Shown one piece after another: positions 8,626 through 17,766 of a stretch of 64,000 bases of DNA (its first letter is position 1; each line of letters starts with the position of its first letter). The stretch covers positions 1 to 64,000 of the forward strand of contig NZ_FZNN01000019.1 in the NCBI RefSeq assembly GCF_900188035.1. The letters run 5' to 3'. Source of the stretch: Puniceibacterium sediminis. GTDB taxonomy: Bacteria > Pseudomonadota > Alphaproteobacteria > Rhodobacterales > Rhodobacteraceae. A program made the position numbers and the translations under genes. The notes under the pieces were generated by a model. That model was not told where the DNA came from. It worked only from the letters and a program-made list of their open reading frames with translations, and made no database searches.

Positions 8626-9666
8626 TTACTCAGTCAGCATTTCCTGATACATCTCGGCGGCGATCGTCTCCCACTCAGCATACCATTCCAACGAAATGGG
8701 CAGCTGGAGGGCCGCATTTTCAGGCGAGGATGGCAGCGCTGCGGCGGTGGCCGCGTCGATCACACCCGTCGCATAGGCGGCGCGGTTGGTGGGGCCGTAG
8801 GTGATGTATTTGGGCAGGTCGTCCTGATACTCGGGCTTCGAGATTTCGGCGAGAAATGCCATAGCCGTATCGCGGTTCGGGGCCCCCTTCGGAACACCAA
8901 AACAGTCATAATCCAGCAGTGCCTGATTAAAGGTGTAGGTGACTTTGGCGCCATCCTTGGCCGCATTGTCGAACCGACCATTCCAGCCGGTTGTCATGTC
9001 CACCTCGCCATCTTTCATCAACTGGGCATGCTGCGCACCCGAGGTCCAGAAGACATCAATGAAGGGCCGAAGTTCGCGAATCTTGTCCAAAGCCCGTTCG
9101 ATGCCCTCTTCCGACCCCAGAACCGAATACACATCTTCCGGTGCGACGCCGTCCGCCATCAGGGCGGGTTCCAGAGCACCGGCCACGCCACCACGATAGG
9201 CACGGCGGCCCGGGAATTTTTCGACATCCCAGAAATCGGCCCAGCTGCTCAGGCCATCCGCACCATAGATTTCCGGGTTCCAGGAAAAGACTGTCGAGAA
9301 AACGTCACCACCGACGCAGTACTTGGAATAAAGCGTCGGATAGAAATCCGTGACGTCGATCACACCGTAATCGAGCTCTTCCAGCAGCCCTTCGGCCCCC
9401 GCCCGTGCCGCCGACCCTGAACCGCTTGCCACGATGTCCAGCGTCACCTGCCCTGTCTCGACCTGTAGACGCACGTCGGACATCCCGCCGTAGCTTTCCT
9501 GCTTGACCTCGATCCCGGTCGCGATGGCTGCGGGTTCGAACAGCGCCTTGCTCTGGGCCTCCTGATAGGAGCCGCCCCAGGAGGCGATTGTCACCTGCTT
9601 GCCGTCTGCCATGGCAGTTGTGGCCAGCAGCGACGCTACAATTGTCGCTAGAGTTTTCTGTTTCAT
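8626..9666 (-). CDS. Periplasmic solute-binding protein, PotD/PotF family
   Basis: The 346-aa secreted protein captures the ligand for the ABC importer downstream. It begins with a classic signal peptide (MKQKTLATIVASLLATTAMA, cleavage near residue 20). The mature fold starts with QVTIASWGGSYQEAQS, typical of family 1 extracellular solute-binding proteins. I use the ATG at 9666 because GAGAGAC precedes it and the signal peptide starts there; the open frame extends to 9762 without a better start. The gene sits directly after an FAD amine oxidase, which suggests an amine or imino-acid ligand. Confidence 0.87.
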   Translation of the reverse strand: MKQKTLATIVASLLATTAMADGKQVTIASWGGSYQEAQSKALFEPAAIATGIEVKQESYGGMSDVRLQVETGQVTLDIVASGSGSAARAGAEGLLEELDYGVIDVTDFYPTLYSKYCVGGDVFSTVFSWNPEIYGADGLSSWADFWDVEKFPGRRAYRGGVAGALEPALMADGVAPEDVYSVLGSEEGIERALDKIRELRPFIDVFWTSGAQHAQLMKDGEVDMTTGWNGRFDNAAKDGAKVTYTFNQALLDYDCFGVPKGAPNRDTAMAFLAEISKPEYQDDLPKYITYGPTNRAAYATGVIDAATAAALPSSPENAALQLPISLEWYAEWETIAAEMYQEMLTE

Positions 9667-9768
9667 TGGCTGTCTCTCTGTTGGATGAACCGCTTTTGCG
9701 CGGATATGGCCGAATTTTTTTGTTTTCGTCTCACCTCGGCTCGGCATGGACCGGGCGGACACGTTCTT

Positions 9769-11085
9769 TCAGGACGCAGCGAGCGCCCTTTCGGTCTGGC
9801 GCCTGTCCTGCCAGCGATAATAGGAAACCACCGCCGGAAGGAACCAGGGCGACCCATTGTAAAGCGGCCGCGTCGGATGCGGCAGGCCGTCAAAGGCGGT
9901 TTGGCCTTCGCGCAGGCCAAGCACCTTCTGCCCGGCGCGCATCCCCAGGTAGCTCGCCATCGAGACACCCGACCCGCAGTAACCAAGCGCGTAATGCACC
10001 CCGTCATGAACCCCGGTGTGCGCCAGTTCGTCGAAACTGTAGGCGACGATGCCGCTCCAGGAATGGCTGATCGCACGCCCTTCCAGCTGCGGAAAGATGC
10101 GACACATGTTGTTGTAAAGCAGCGCGCCGCCTTCAGCGGTATCGGTTTCCCGGGACGTCACCCGCCCGCCAAAAAGGATCCGCCGCCGGTCCGGAGACGC
10201 CCGGTAATAGTACACCACCTTGCAGGTATCGCTGGCGACCCGGTCGGTCGGAAACAATTCGTCCACCAGCGCCTCGGGCAATTTCTCTGTCGCAATGATA
10301 TAACTGCCGATGGGAATGATCCGCCGCCGGAGCCAGGGCCTGAGGCCGCTGGTATATCCGTTCGTCGCCACGATCACGTCCCGCGCTTCGACAAGGCCTT
10401 TCGCGGTGCGGACCCGGAACCCGATGCTGGTCCGCTCGATCGCCTCGACAGCACAATGGGCCACGACATCGGCGCCTGCCTTGAGGGTCTTGTTCAACAG
10501 CGCACGGTGATATTTCGCCGGATGGATGGAGCAGTGCCGTGGATAGACCACGCCGCCAAAGTAGCTGTCCGTACCCAACTCGCTGCGTTGTTCGCTGCGT
10601 GGCACGGCATGGTATTCGATCCCCTCCTCGCGGAGCATCGTCTGACTATCCCGCGTGAGCGTTTCGTATTCTGCGGGCGTGTGGGCGGCGTGAAAGCGGC
10701 CCGAGCGCCGGAAATCGCAATCAAGCTGTTCGGCAGAGATGAACCCGTCAAGCCATTCCAGCGCATTTTCACCCTCTTGACGAATGGCACGGGCCTTTTC
10801 CGCCCCAAACTTGGCGGTCAACTTGCCCAAAGACGGCTTCACGCTCGTGCTGATCTGGCCGCCGTTGCGGGTACTGCACCCAAAGCCCGCATCCCCGGCA
10901 TCAAGGACCAGTACCGAACGGCCCGCGCGCGCAACCTGCAATGCAGCGTTCAGCCCCGTATAACCCGAGCCCACGATGAGAACATCGGTCTTCGCGGGCG
11001 GCATATCGGACAAATCTGGAGCAGGCCCGATAGTGTCGTGCCAATACGGATACTGATTGATGCCCGTCAGGGTCGTGCGAACCAT
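9769..11085 (-). CDS. FAD-dependent amine oxidoreductase (DadA / gamma-glutamylputrescine oxidase-like)
   Basis: The 438-aa protein belongs to the DAO family. It has an FAD-binding motif VGSGYTGLNAA at about residues 38-48, followed by the acid end of the second strand (VLVLDAGDAGFGCSTRNGGQ). Such enzymes oxidise secondary amines, D-amino acids or gamma-glutamylputrescine. ATG 11085 is preferred to 11097: the upstream ATG overlaps the GGAGG that serves the inner one. It is the first gene of the importer operon and lies below the MocR-type regulator, as in amine catabolic clusters. The substrate is unknown; puuB-like is a guess. Confidence 0.82.
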   Translation of the reverse strand: MVRTTLTGINQYPYWHDTIGPAPDLSDMPPAKTDVLIVGSGYTGLNAALQVARAGRSVLVLDAGDAGFGCSTRNGGQISTSVKPSLGKLTAKFGAEKARAIRQEGENALEWLDGFISAEQLDCDFRRSGRFHAAHTPAEYETLTRDSQTMLREEGIEYHAVPRSEQRSELGTDSYFGGVVYPRHCSIHPAKYHRALLNKTLKAGADVVAHCAVEAIERTSIGFRVRTAKGLVEARDVIVATNGYTSGLRPWLRRRIIPIGSYIIATEKLPEALVDELFPTDRVASDTCKVVYYYRASPDRRRILFGGRVTSRETDTAEGGALLYNNMCRIFPQLEGRAISHSWSGIVAYSFDELAHTGVHDGVHYALGYCGSGVSMASYLGMRAGQKVLGLREGQTAFDGLPHPTRPLYNGSPWFLPAVVSYYRWQDRRQTERALAAS

Positions 11086-11189
11086 ATGGTCCTCCATAAG
11101 CGTGGCGCGCGATGCTGCCGCGACGCGAAAACGTGATCAAACGCTACGTTAACATTGGCACCTAATTCATATCCAATATGACAAATTAT

Positions 11190-12677
11190 CTAGACCAATT
11201 TTCTGCGCAGAGCGGGCAGGTCACGGATCAGTTCAATTCCGTTCACGATATCTTCGGGTGCGGCACTGCCAAAGCCGAAAACCAGTCCGGGTTGCGGGAT
11301 CGGCTCCAGACAATACCGGCTGAGAGGGGCAAGGATCACACCCCGTTCCGCAGCCTGGGCAACAACCTCACCTTCGTCGATACCTGGTGCAAGATGTGCG
11401 GGTGTGTGAAATCCGCTGGTGGTTTGTTGCACACGGATCGTATCGGGCAGCGACTGGGCCGCCTCCATCAGCGCCATGTAACGCGCTTTGTACAGACGCC
11501 GCATCAATCGGATATGTGCCGCGAAATGCCCCTCATCCATGAAGTCAGCGACGATGGCCTGAGTCGCGGTCGATGGCCCGCTGGCCCAGGACTGAAAAAT
11601 GTCGTCGAATGTGGTGATCATGCGCTGGGGTACCAGCACGAACCCCAGCCGCAGAGACGGGAACAGGGATTTCGAGAAGGTTCCGACATACAGCACACGG
11701 CCACTGGCATCGATACCCCGAAGCGCCGGTTGCGGCGTGTTCCCGTAGTAGAATTCACCGTCGTAGTCGTCTTCGATGATAAGGGCCTGCGCCGCCTCTG
11801 CCGCCTTCAGGAGCTGCAACCGCCGCTGCAGCGACATGACATGGCCAAGCGGTTGCTGATGCGACGGCGTCACGAAGGCCAGTCGGAAATGCGGCGCCCT
11901 TGCGAGCCCGTCTTCGACCACCAGACCCTGATCGTCGACCGAAACAGGTACAAGTTCCGCGCCTTCGGACAGCATCGCATTGCGTGCCCCCGACGCGCCG
12001 GGGTTTTCCATCCACACCCGATCCCCGGGATTGAGGAACAGCTTTCCGATCAGGGAAAAGGCGTGTTGCGCACCCGAGGTGATAAAGATCTGCTCTGCAT
12101 GGCACTGAATCCCCTTGAGCGTGCTCAGGTGCGAGGCAATCGCCTGACGCAGGGCCTCCAGTCCTTTGGGCTGGCCATAGCCCATCAGGTCGCCACGCTC
12201 GCCGCGCAGATGGCGCGCGGAAATCCGGGACCAATGCGCCATCGGAAAGGCATCAAAGGCCGGGAGGGCGGACACAAAAGCGCCGGTCTTGTGCGGCAGC
12301 CATGTTCGTTTGGCATAGGATTTTTCCGCATGGTTGATCGCATAAGACAAACGCGGCCGCGGCCCAGAAGCCGACGTCGACGCAGCCTGACCCTGCAAAC
12401 TCTGTTGCTCCAGCGTGTCGCTGACGAATGTGCCTGCGCCAACGCGGGAAATCAGCATCCCTTCGGCGACCAGCCGATCGATTGCATCAATCACCGTCGT
12501 ACGTGAAACGCCCACCTCCTTCGCCAAAATTCGCGTAGCGGGCAAGCGTTCCCCTGACCGCAGCCCGCCTGCGAGTATGAGACTGCGCAGCGCCATATAT
12601 AGTTGCGCACTGACGCTCTTTTTCGAAGCGCGATCCAGCTGGATCGATGAAAGCAGGGCACCCGCCGACTGTTTCAT
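11190..12677 (-). CDS. MocR/PdxR-type regulator (GntR winged helix fused to PLP aminotransferase fold)
   Basis: The 495-aa protein has an N-terminal GntR winged helix (residues about 15-85, GERLPATRILAKEVGVSRTTV). A linker leads to a class I aminotransferase-like domain with the PLP-lysine region YVGTFSKSLFPSLRLGF and the Asp of IIEDDYDGEF. MocR proteins sense an amine, PLP or an amino compound. ATG 12677 has GAAAGGA just upstream; the longer frame to 12695 starts with TTG. It is upstream of and codirectional with the oxidase/ABC operon and divergent from the enolase-family gene, so it may control both. Confidence 0.88.
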   Translation of the reverse strand: MKQSAGALLSSIQLDRASKKSVSAQLYMALRSLILAGGLRSGERLPATRILAKEVGVSRTTVIDAIDRLVAEGMLISRVGAGTFVSDTLEQQSLQGQAASTSASGPRPRLSYAINHAEKSYAKRTWLPHKTGAFVSALPAFDAFPMAHWSRISARHLRGERGDLMGYGQPKGLEALRQAIASHLSTLKGIQCHAEQIFITSGAQHAFSLIGKLFLNPGDRVWMENPGASGARNAMLSEGAELVPVSVDDQGLVVEDGLARAPHFRLAFVTPSHQQPLGHVMSLQRRLQLLKAAEAAQALIIEDDYDGEFYYGNTPQPALRGIDASGRVLYVGTFSKSLFPSLRLGFVLVPQRMITTFDDIFQSWASGPSTATQAIVADFMDEGHFAAHIRLMRRLYKARYMALMEAAQSLPDTIRVQQTTSGFHTPAHLAPGIDEGEVVAQAAERGVILAPLSRYCLEPIPQPGLVFGFGSAAPEDIVNGIELIRDLPALRRKLV

Positions 12678-12693
12678 GGGGTCCTTTCGGGAC

Positions 12694-12741
12694 AATTGGT
12701 CCAGCCATCTTGTGAAAATGGATATGTCTATGGATCCAATT
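12694..12741. promoter_or_regulatory. Candidate MocR operator (inverted repeat)
   Basis: AATTGGTCCA at 12694-12703 is mirrored by TGGATCCAATT at 12731-12741, with one extra base. Between them ATGGAT occurs twice, 12 bp apart (12718 and 12730). The element lies in the 112-bp divergent region between the MocR gene and the enolase-superfamily gene. The assignment to MocR is inferred from position. Confidence 0.45.
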
Positions 12742-12789
12742 TTTCGCCAGCTTCGGGACTAGTCAAGTACACAATCATGGCCTGAACAC

Positions 12790-13899
12790 ATGCACCTCGA
12801 AGAAATCGAAACCTTTTCGAACGAATACATCTGCTTTGTGCGGGTCACGTCAGATAGTGGCGCACAAGGTTGGGGCCAGGTGGCACCCTACAATGCCGAC
12901 ATTACCGCGCAGGTCCTGCACCGGCAGGTGGCGCCAGTGGCACTTGGCATGGACTGCAACGACATCGACGCGATGCTGGATACTGTACGGGACCGCGAAC
13001 ACAAGTTCCCCGGCGCGTATTTGCGTCGCGCCATGGGCGGGGTCGATACAGCCATCTGGGACATGCGGGGCAAGCTTGAGGGCAAGCCGGTGTGCGCATT
13101 GATCGGCGGCACGCCGGGAACATTCCGCGCCTATGCCTCCTCGATGAAGCGCGACATCACCCCAAAGGACGAGGCAGAGCGTTTCCTGCGGCTGCGCGAC
13201 ACGCACGGTTTCGACGCGTTCAAGTTTCGCATCGGCGCCGAAGTCGGCCATGATACCGACGAATGGCCCGGCCGAACCGAGGAGATCGTGCCAACCATCC
13301 GCCGCGCGCTGGGTGACGAGGCCACGCTGATGGTTGATGCGAATTCCTGCTATTCGCCTGCAAAGGCTATCGAAGTGGGCAACATGCTGCAGGATCACGG
13401 CGTATCCCATTACGAAGAGCCCTGCCCCTACTGGGAATTCGCCCAGACCAAGGAGGTGACAGATGCGCTGGCCATCGACGTGACGGGCGGCGAACAGGAC
13501 TGCATGATGGCAAATTGGAAGGGCATGATCGACGGGCGGATCGTCGACATTTTGCAACCGGACATCTGCTATCTCGGCGGCATGGCACGCACGCTGCGGG
13601 TCGCGAAGATGGCTGCGGAGGCAGGCATGCCAATCACACCCCATTGTGCGAACCTGTCCATGGTAACACTGTTCACCATGCACCTTTTGCGCGCCATCCC
13701 GAATGCGGGCAAGTACCTCGAATTTTCGATCGAGGGGCTTGACTACTATCCTTGGCAGGATGGCCTCTTCCTCAACGATCCCTTCGCCGTGACTGGTGGC
13801 AGGGTCACCGTTACTGATGCCCCCGGATGGGGTATCGTGATCAATCCAGACTGGCTTGCCCGATCACGGTATCAGGTCAGTACCCGCGTCCCAAACTAG
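12790..13899 (+). CDS. Enolase-superfamily (mandelate racemase/muconate lactonizing) enzyme
   Basis: The 369-aa enzyme has the capping domain first and then a TIM barrel. The metal ligands are visible as Asp in MVDANSCYS, Glu in HYEEPCPYW and Glu in TGGEQD. DILQPDICYLGG follows. The C-terminal His of ITPHCANLS is in the position of the catalytic base of acid-sugar dehydratases, and KFRIG is the strand-2 region. It probably abstracts the alpha-proton of a carboxylate (dehydratase, racemase or cycloisomerase). It is transcribed away from the MocR regulator, so its substrate may be an intermediate of that pathway. The N-terminus is short for the family, and no in-frame earlier start is compelling. 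Confidence 0.83.
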   Translation: MHLEEIETFSNEYICFVRVTSDSGAQGWGQVAPYNADITAQVLHRQVAPVALGMDCNDIDAMLDTVRDREHKFPGAYLRRAMGGVDTAIWDMRGKLEGKPVCALIGGTPGTFRAYASSMKRDITPKDEAERFLRLRDTHGFDAFKFRIGAEVGHDTDEWPGRTEEIVPTIRRALGDEATLMVDANSCYSPAKAIEVGNMLQDHGVSHYEEPCPYWEFAQTKEVTDALAIDVTGGEQDCMMANWKGMIDGRIVDILQPDICYLGGMARTLRVAKMAAEAGMPITPHCANLSMVTLFTMHLLRAIPNAGKYLEFSIEGLDYYPWQDGLFLNDPFAVTGGRVTVTDAPGWGIVINPDWLARSRYQVSTRVPN

Positions 13900-14129
13900 T
13901 GTCAGGCCCCGGATTCAACTCAGCCTGCACGATCAGCATAAGCACTTGCCACGCTCAATCTCCGTTTGTTTCTGAGGACTTTTCGGCAGCAACGCCGCGC
14001 GGCAGAAATACCGCGATCCAATGGGCCAAGTGGGGCGGCCATGCACTTACACGAACGTAAAGTGTCAGTTTCGTAACCGGCGGAAACAAAATGACAATAC
14101 AATCCAACATAAGAATCCGCCCCGAGACA

Positions 14130-14558
14130 TTACACCTCAAGCAACGCCTCAAGCGCGCGACGGGACCGGGTTACGTCAGCCAGCGTATAGCGGTCCAGCG
14201 TGGCAAAAAACGCCTCTTGCGCCTGTGCCAGGGGGGCGCGCAGGCCGCAGGCGGGCAGGATCAGGCAGGTAGTGTTGGTGCCGAAACATTCGACCACCGG
14301 GTCATTGCGCTTCATCGCCCGCACGACGTCACCGATACGGATCTCATCCGCAGGGCGCGCGAGGATCAGACCACCGTTGCGGCCTCTTTCCGAGGCGACA
14401 AACCCTGCGCGGGCAAGCTCAGTCGCGACCTTCGACAGGTGGTTTTCCGACAACCCGAAAAGCGCGGCGATCTCTGAGGTTGGCACACGTGCAGGTGCAC
14501 GCACCGCCAGGGTCATCAGTACGCGTAGGGCGTAGTCCGTGAATTTGTTCAACTGCAT
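14130..14558 (-). CDS. nsrR: Rrf2-family NO-sensing repressor NsrR-like
   Basis: The 142-aa regulator has the Rrf2 winged helix at the N-terminus (MQLNKFTDYALRVLMTLA; ALFGLSENHLSKVATELA as recognition region). Three cysteines in CFGTNTTCLILPACGL carry the [Fe-S] cluster of NsrR/IscR proteins. NsrR represses NO-responsive genes and releases DNA when NO attacks the cluster. It is divergent from the small membrane protein/hemoglobin unit, with a palindrome (14571-14583) between them, so it probably controls itself and that unit. RirA or IscR are alternatives, but the C-x7-C-x5-C spacing and the neighbours favour NsrR. Confidence 0.85.
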   Translation of the reverse strand: MQLNKFTDYALRVLMTLAVRAPARVPTSEIAALFGLSENHLSKVATELARAGFVASERGRNGGLILARPADEIRIGDVVRAMKRNDPVVECFGTNTTCLILPACGLRAPLAQAQEAFFATLDRYTLADVTRSRRALEALLEV

Positions 14559-14570
14559 GCGACATATTTA

Positions 14571-14583
14571 GCATTTGAAATGC
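14571..14583. promoter_or_regulatory. Candidate NsrR operator
   Basis: GCATTT-G-AAATGC is a perfect 13-bp palindrome in the nsrR/hemoglobin divergent promoter. It resembles the core of NsrR half-sites (GCATTT with one spacer base). A second related block (ATGCGCAT and AAATGC) lies about 30 bp closer to the hemoglobin unit. Confidence 0.6.
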
Positions 14584-14639
14584 GCAATTAAAAGCGCTAG
14601 ATAATGCGCATAATAAATGCCGATTAAAGGGTGAGTCCC

Positions 14640-14795
14640 ATGACACTGTCCGAAGCATTCCTGTGGCCGGGAACCAAGGCCTGCGAACGTCTGGGGGTTG
14701 ACCCCGAAGGTGAGGCCGGTCTGATCCGTTGGATGGTGAACACGCTTTTCTATCTTGTCCTTTGCCTGATCGTCGTCTGGATCATCGTGGCATGA
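14640..14795 (+). CDS. 51-aa single-pass membrane protein in the NO-response unit
   Basis: This short gene encodes a soluble half of about 30 residues (start MTLSEAFLWPGTKACERLG) and one C-terminal membrane helix (LFYLVLCLIVVWIIVA). Its TGA stop overlaps the hemoglobin ATG (ATGA), so the two are translationally coupled. It lies 81 bp from nsrR behind the palindrome. I do not recognise a family. An N-in membrane anchor or an adaptor for the hemoglobin is a possibility suggested only by context. Confidence 0.72.
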   Translation: MTLSEAFLWPGTKACERLGVDPEGEAGLIRWMVNTLFYLVLCLIVVWIIVA

Positions 14796-15235
14796 CCATG
14801 CCGCCGCGTATCCCTGTCACAGAGGCGCAGATCGATCGGGTCGTGTCGCGGTTTTATACCCGGGTCCGGTCGCACCCTACGCTTGGTCCGGTCTTTGGGG
14901 CGCATGTCGCTGACTGGCCCGCACACGAAGAAAAGATCGGTCGGTTCTGGCGCAACGCGCTGTTGTTGCAGCGCTGCTATGACGGCAATCCGATGCAGGC
15001 CCATATGGCGGCAGGCAACGTCAGGTCGCAGCATTTTCCTGTCTGGCTGACGTTGTTCGACGCGGTGCTGGAAGAGGAATTGCCGCAGCCCCTGGCGCAG
15101 GCCTGGTCCGCGCTTGTGCACAGGATCGGGCGCGGGCTGAGCTATGGCCTGCCACAGGAAGGCGGCGAGGCGCGGATGCCCTATCTGGGTCAGGCATGGA
15201 CCAAGAAGGCCGCGGCCCCGGCGGAGGGCGGATAA
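14792..15235 (+). CDS. Group III truncated hemoglobin
   Basis: The 147-aa globin has the short 2-over-2 fold of class III truncated hemoglobins. It starts MTMPPRIPVTEAQIDRVV, includes FYTRVRSHPTLGPVFG and WPAHEEKIGRFWRN, and has the proximal histidine region in VRSQHFPVWLTLFD. Proteins of this group are linked to NO and nitrosative-stress responses in alphaproteobacteria. The ATG at 14792 overlaps the stop of the small membrane protein; the longer frame upstream is inside that gene. It follows an NsrR-like repressor, so NO detoxification is the likely job. Confidence 0.87.
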   Translation: MTMPPRIPVTEAQIDRVVSRFYTRVRSHPTLGPVFGAHVADWPAHEEKIGRFWRNALLLQRCYDGNPMQAHMAAGNVRSQHFPVWLTLFDAVLEEELPQPLAQAWSALVHRIGRGLSYGLPQEGGEARMPYLGQAWTKKAAAPAEGG

Positions 15236-15237
15236 TG

Positions 15238-15863
15238 ATGGCTCCCGCCTACGCTGCTGCGCGCGAAACCGGGCAGGGCGTCATGGGCTGGGCAGGCGCG
15301 GATTTTCCATCACCTACTCGGCCCTGTCGCTGGCCGTTCTGGCATGGCTGATCATAGCGGCGAAAACGGCACCCTATGTGGCGGTTTGGTATCGCGCCCC
15401 ATGGCAAACCTGGGTGCCTTTGATCGCCATGGCGGCAGCCTGCGTGTTGATCAGTTTCGCGATCGCCCGGCCAAGTCCGTTGTCCTTTAGCGGTGCGCGC
15501 AACGATCAGTTTGACGCGGCACACCCGGGGATCACCCGCTGGGTGCGGCATCCGCTGCTGGCGGCACTGGCGCTGTGGGCTTTGGCGCACCTCGTGCCCA
15601 ACGGCGATCTGGCGCATGTGATCCTGTTCGGGGTCTTTGCGGGGTTTGCCCTGCTTGGCATGCGCATCGTCGACCGCCGCAAGAGGCGCGAGATGGGGCC
15701 GGAGCGCTGGGCTGCCATGCGCCAGAGCATCGCCAAAGGTCCGCTGGTCCCGCGCCCCGCATCATGGCGCGGGGCGGCGTTTCGGGCTGTGTTCGCAGCT
15801 GTGCTTTACGTGGGGCTGCTTGGGGCGCATCCGGTCGTCCTTGGGGTATCGCCGCTGCCCTAG
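15238..15863 (+). pseudogene. nnrU: nnrU-like membrane protein, 5' end disrupted
   Basis: From about 15290 to the TAG at 15863 the frame encodes an NnrU-type protein: GRRGFSITYSALSL, AKTAPYVAVWYRAPWQ, GARNDQFDAAHPGITRWVRHP, HLVPNGDLAHVILFG, with several membrane helices. No start codon exists in that frame after the hemoglobin stop. The ATGs at 15235/15238 are in another frame that ends after 40 codons. Family members normally have about 30-35 extra N-terminal residues forming the first helix. The start region therefore appears deleted and frameshifted. NnrU is a nitrite/NO-reduction accessory protein of unclear function. A sequencing error could explain the frame but not the missing length. 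Confidence 0.65.
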
Positions 15864-16447
15864 ACGGGCGGGGGAGTGTCCGAGAAACAATCCGCCGTCC
15901 ATTCCCAAACAGACCCATCCAGATCCGCGATCCCATCTTTCGTCGTGGAAAAACTGCCCTTGGCTTTCAGTGCGCGCGGAATGTCAGCCTTGATCAGATA
16001 GGCAGAGGCCCATCTAAGCGCCGGATCGGTGAAAATCGGATCGGGTTCTTCGGGCAGGACGCTGTGCGCCACGACTTGCCATTCGGCAACGCCGGGCAGA
16101 CGAAAGGATTGCCCGGTGGTCGTGTTCAGCCATCTGACATACTCAAGAGCGTCGGGATAGCTGAGCCCGGTTGCGGGCGTGTCAGCGGCGTTCTGATCAG
16201 AGCGGACAACCAGCCAAAGCGCGCAACCGCCCGCAGCGTGACAGGCGTTCCATTCCGCCACGGTGACTTCGTACTTCTGAACCCAGGCCTGCCTGCCGTT
16301 ATCCATTGTGATCGGACCCACCATGTCCGGCAGGTGAGTCAGATCGGGGCCGCGTGTCATCCATGCGGCCCCTGTGACAAGCGCCCCCGCCACGACCGCC
16401 GATGCCGCCACAACAGTGGCAATGCGGAACAGACCGTGGCGTTTCAT
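15860..16447 (-). CDS. nirV: NirV-like formylglycine-generating-enzyme-fold protein, C-terminally short
   Basis: The 195-aa protein starts with a signal or anchor segment (about residues 8-30). It continues with FGE/SUMF1-type features: YEVTVAEWNACHAAGGC, LSYPDALEYVRWLN, RLPGVAEWQVVA and GSVWEWTADCF. NirV genes accompany nirK, and the function is unknown. Relatives run some tens of residues beyond the WEWT motif; this one stops nine codons later. Its TAG and the nnrU TAG share the palindrome CTAG at 15860-15863, as expected if a deletion joined the two convergent genes. It is probably a damaged gene. It lies 23 bp downstream of nirK in the same operon. Confidence 0.7.
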   Translation of the reverse strand: MKRHGLFRIATVVAASAVVAGALVTGAAWMTRGPDLTHLPDMVGPITMDNGRQAWVQKYEVTVAEWNACHAAGGCALWLVVRSDQNAADTPATGLSYPDALEYVRWLNTTTGQSFRLPGVAEWQVVAHSVLPEEPDPIFTDPALRWASAYLIKADIPRALKAKGSFSTTKDGIADLDGSVWEWTADCFSDTPPPV

Positions 16448-16470
16448 GGCACATCATCCTTTCGGAGGGT

Positions 16471-17700
16471 TCAGGCTTCGGTCGAGCGGGGGGCGACGAC
16501 CTGCTCCATCAGCGCGTTGTTCCAGTCGCCATCCACAACGAAATGCGCGGTGGCGCCCAGAATGGCGGCCTCGATCACGTTGTGGTTGACGTAGGCATAA
16601 ACGCCGGGCTGCTCAAAGGTGTACATCGCGGCCATGGCGCTGCCGCCGCGCACGAACCAGGTTTCCATGCCGGTCATCGGCGCGTCGCTGAACGAACCGC
16701 TTTCCCAGACAACGTTGCCGTGACCGCCGATCAGGTGGGGGCGGCTGTCCCGGTTCGCCTGATTGTGGATCATCAGCACTGTCTTGCCCACGGCCGAGCG
16801 CAGGGCATTGGCACCCGTCAGCGCGCCGACCGCACCGTTGAACACCACATGCGACGGCGTCAGCGTGCGCATCGCCTCGAGCGATTCAGCATAGTCGTCG
16901 CCGTCGCTCGAATAGGTCTTGAAGGTGCCATCTTCGTTTCTGGGCAGGTAGTAATCCTGTTCCCCGATATAGGCGATTTCGTCATAGGTCAGCGCATTGC
17001 CGTCCTTGTCCTTCAACCCGTCGCGCGGCAGCACCATGATGGCGCCGTTCATGCCGTGGCAGACGTGGTAAGGGATCATCGCGCCGCCCGGTGCGCAGTG
17101 ATAGGTAAAGCACCCCGGCTTGGTCGCCTTGAAGCGCAGAACGGTTTCTTCACCGGGATAGATGTGCGTCAGCGCACCGCCACCCAGTGCCCCGGTCGAG
17201 GCATGGAAATCGATGTTGTGTTCCAGCGCATTGCGGCTCAGGCTTTTCAGGGTCAGTTCGACATAGTCGTCCTGATGCACGATGATCAGCGGACCGGGTA
17301 CAGAGCCGTTATAGGTCATCGCCCCGATCGACGCGCCGGTATCTTCGTCGACGACCATCAGACGTTCATCGACGACCATCTCGATTTCGACGATTTTCGG
17401 CGCGCCCTGTGCGACCTGATCGTGTTTCGGCGCGAACGGCGGGCGGACCAGCGTTTGCGTCACACGCTCGTAGCCGGACAGATCTACAGGTTCAGCGGCA
17501 TTGATCTGCTGCTTAACGCGCAGCATCTCTGCACCGGGCATCGTGATCCGGGGCGGGGCAAAGGGTGTGCGCGCGGCCGCGGTTGCAGCGGTTGCAGTTG
17601 CAAAGGACCCGGTCAGGGCTGCGGCCCCAGCCAGCGCCGATCCGCGCAACACGTTGCGGCGGCCCGGGGATTGCAGTTTTTCATCATCGTGGCGTGTCAT
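16471..17700 (-). CDS. nirK: Copper-containing nitrite reductase NirK
   Basis: The 409-aa periplasmic enzyme reduces nitrite to NO. A twin-arginine signal ([16 protein letters not shown], residues 14-29) precedes two cupredoxin domains. Type 1 copper ligands are visible as His of HNIDFH, Cys and His in [20 protein letters not shown] with the Met after it. Type 2 copper histidines are in the same segments and in [10 protein letters not shown]. All key residues and the length are intact, unlike several neighbours. Pseudoazurin, its likely electron donor, is encoded 66 bp upstream. Confidence 0.95.
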   Translation of the reverse strand: MTRHDDEKLQSPGRRNVLRGSALAGAAALTGSFATATAATAAARTPFAPPRITMPGAEMLRVKQQINAAEPVDLSGYERVTQTLVRPPFAPKHDQVAQGAPKIVEIEMVVDERLMVVDEDTGASIGAMTYNGSVPGPLIIVHQDDYVELTLKSLSRNALEHNIDFHASTGALGGGALTHIYPGEETVLRFKATKPGCFTYHCAPGGAMIPYHVCHGMNGAIMVLPRDGLKDKDGNALTYDEIAYIGEQDYYLPRNEDGTFKTYSSDGDDYAESLEAMRTLTPSHVVFNGAVGALTGANALRSAVGKTVLMIHNQANRDSRPHLIGGHGNVVWESGSFSDAPMTGMETWFVRGGSAMAAMYTFEQPGVYAYVNHNVIEAAILGATAHFVVDGDWNNALMEQVVAPRSTEA

Positions 17701-17766
17701 GGCAGTCTCCAGTATCAGTTCTTGGACAGGGATGGGTCGGCTCCAGATGCCGACCCGAATGGCGGC

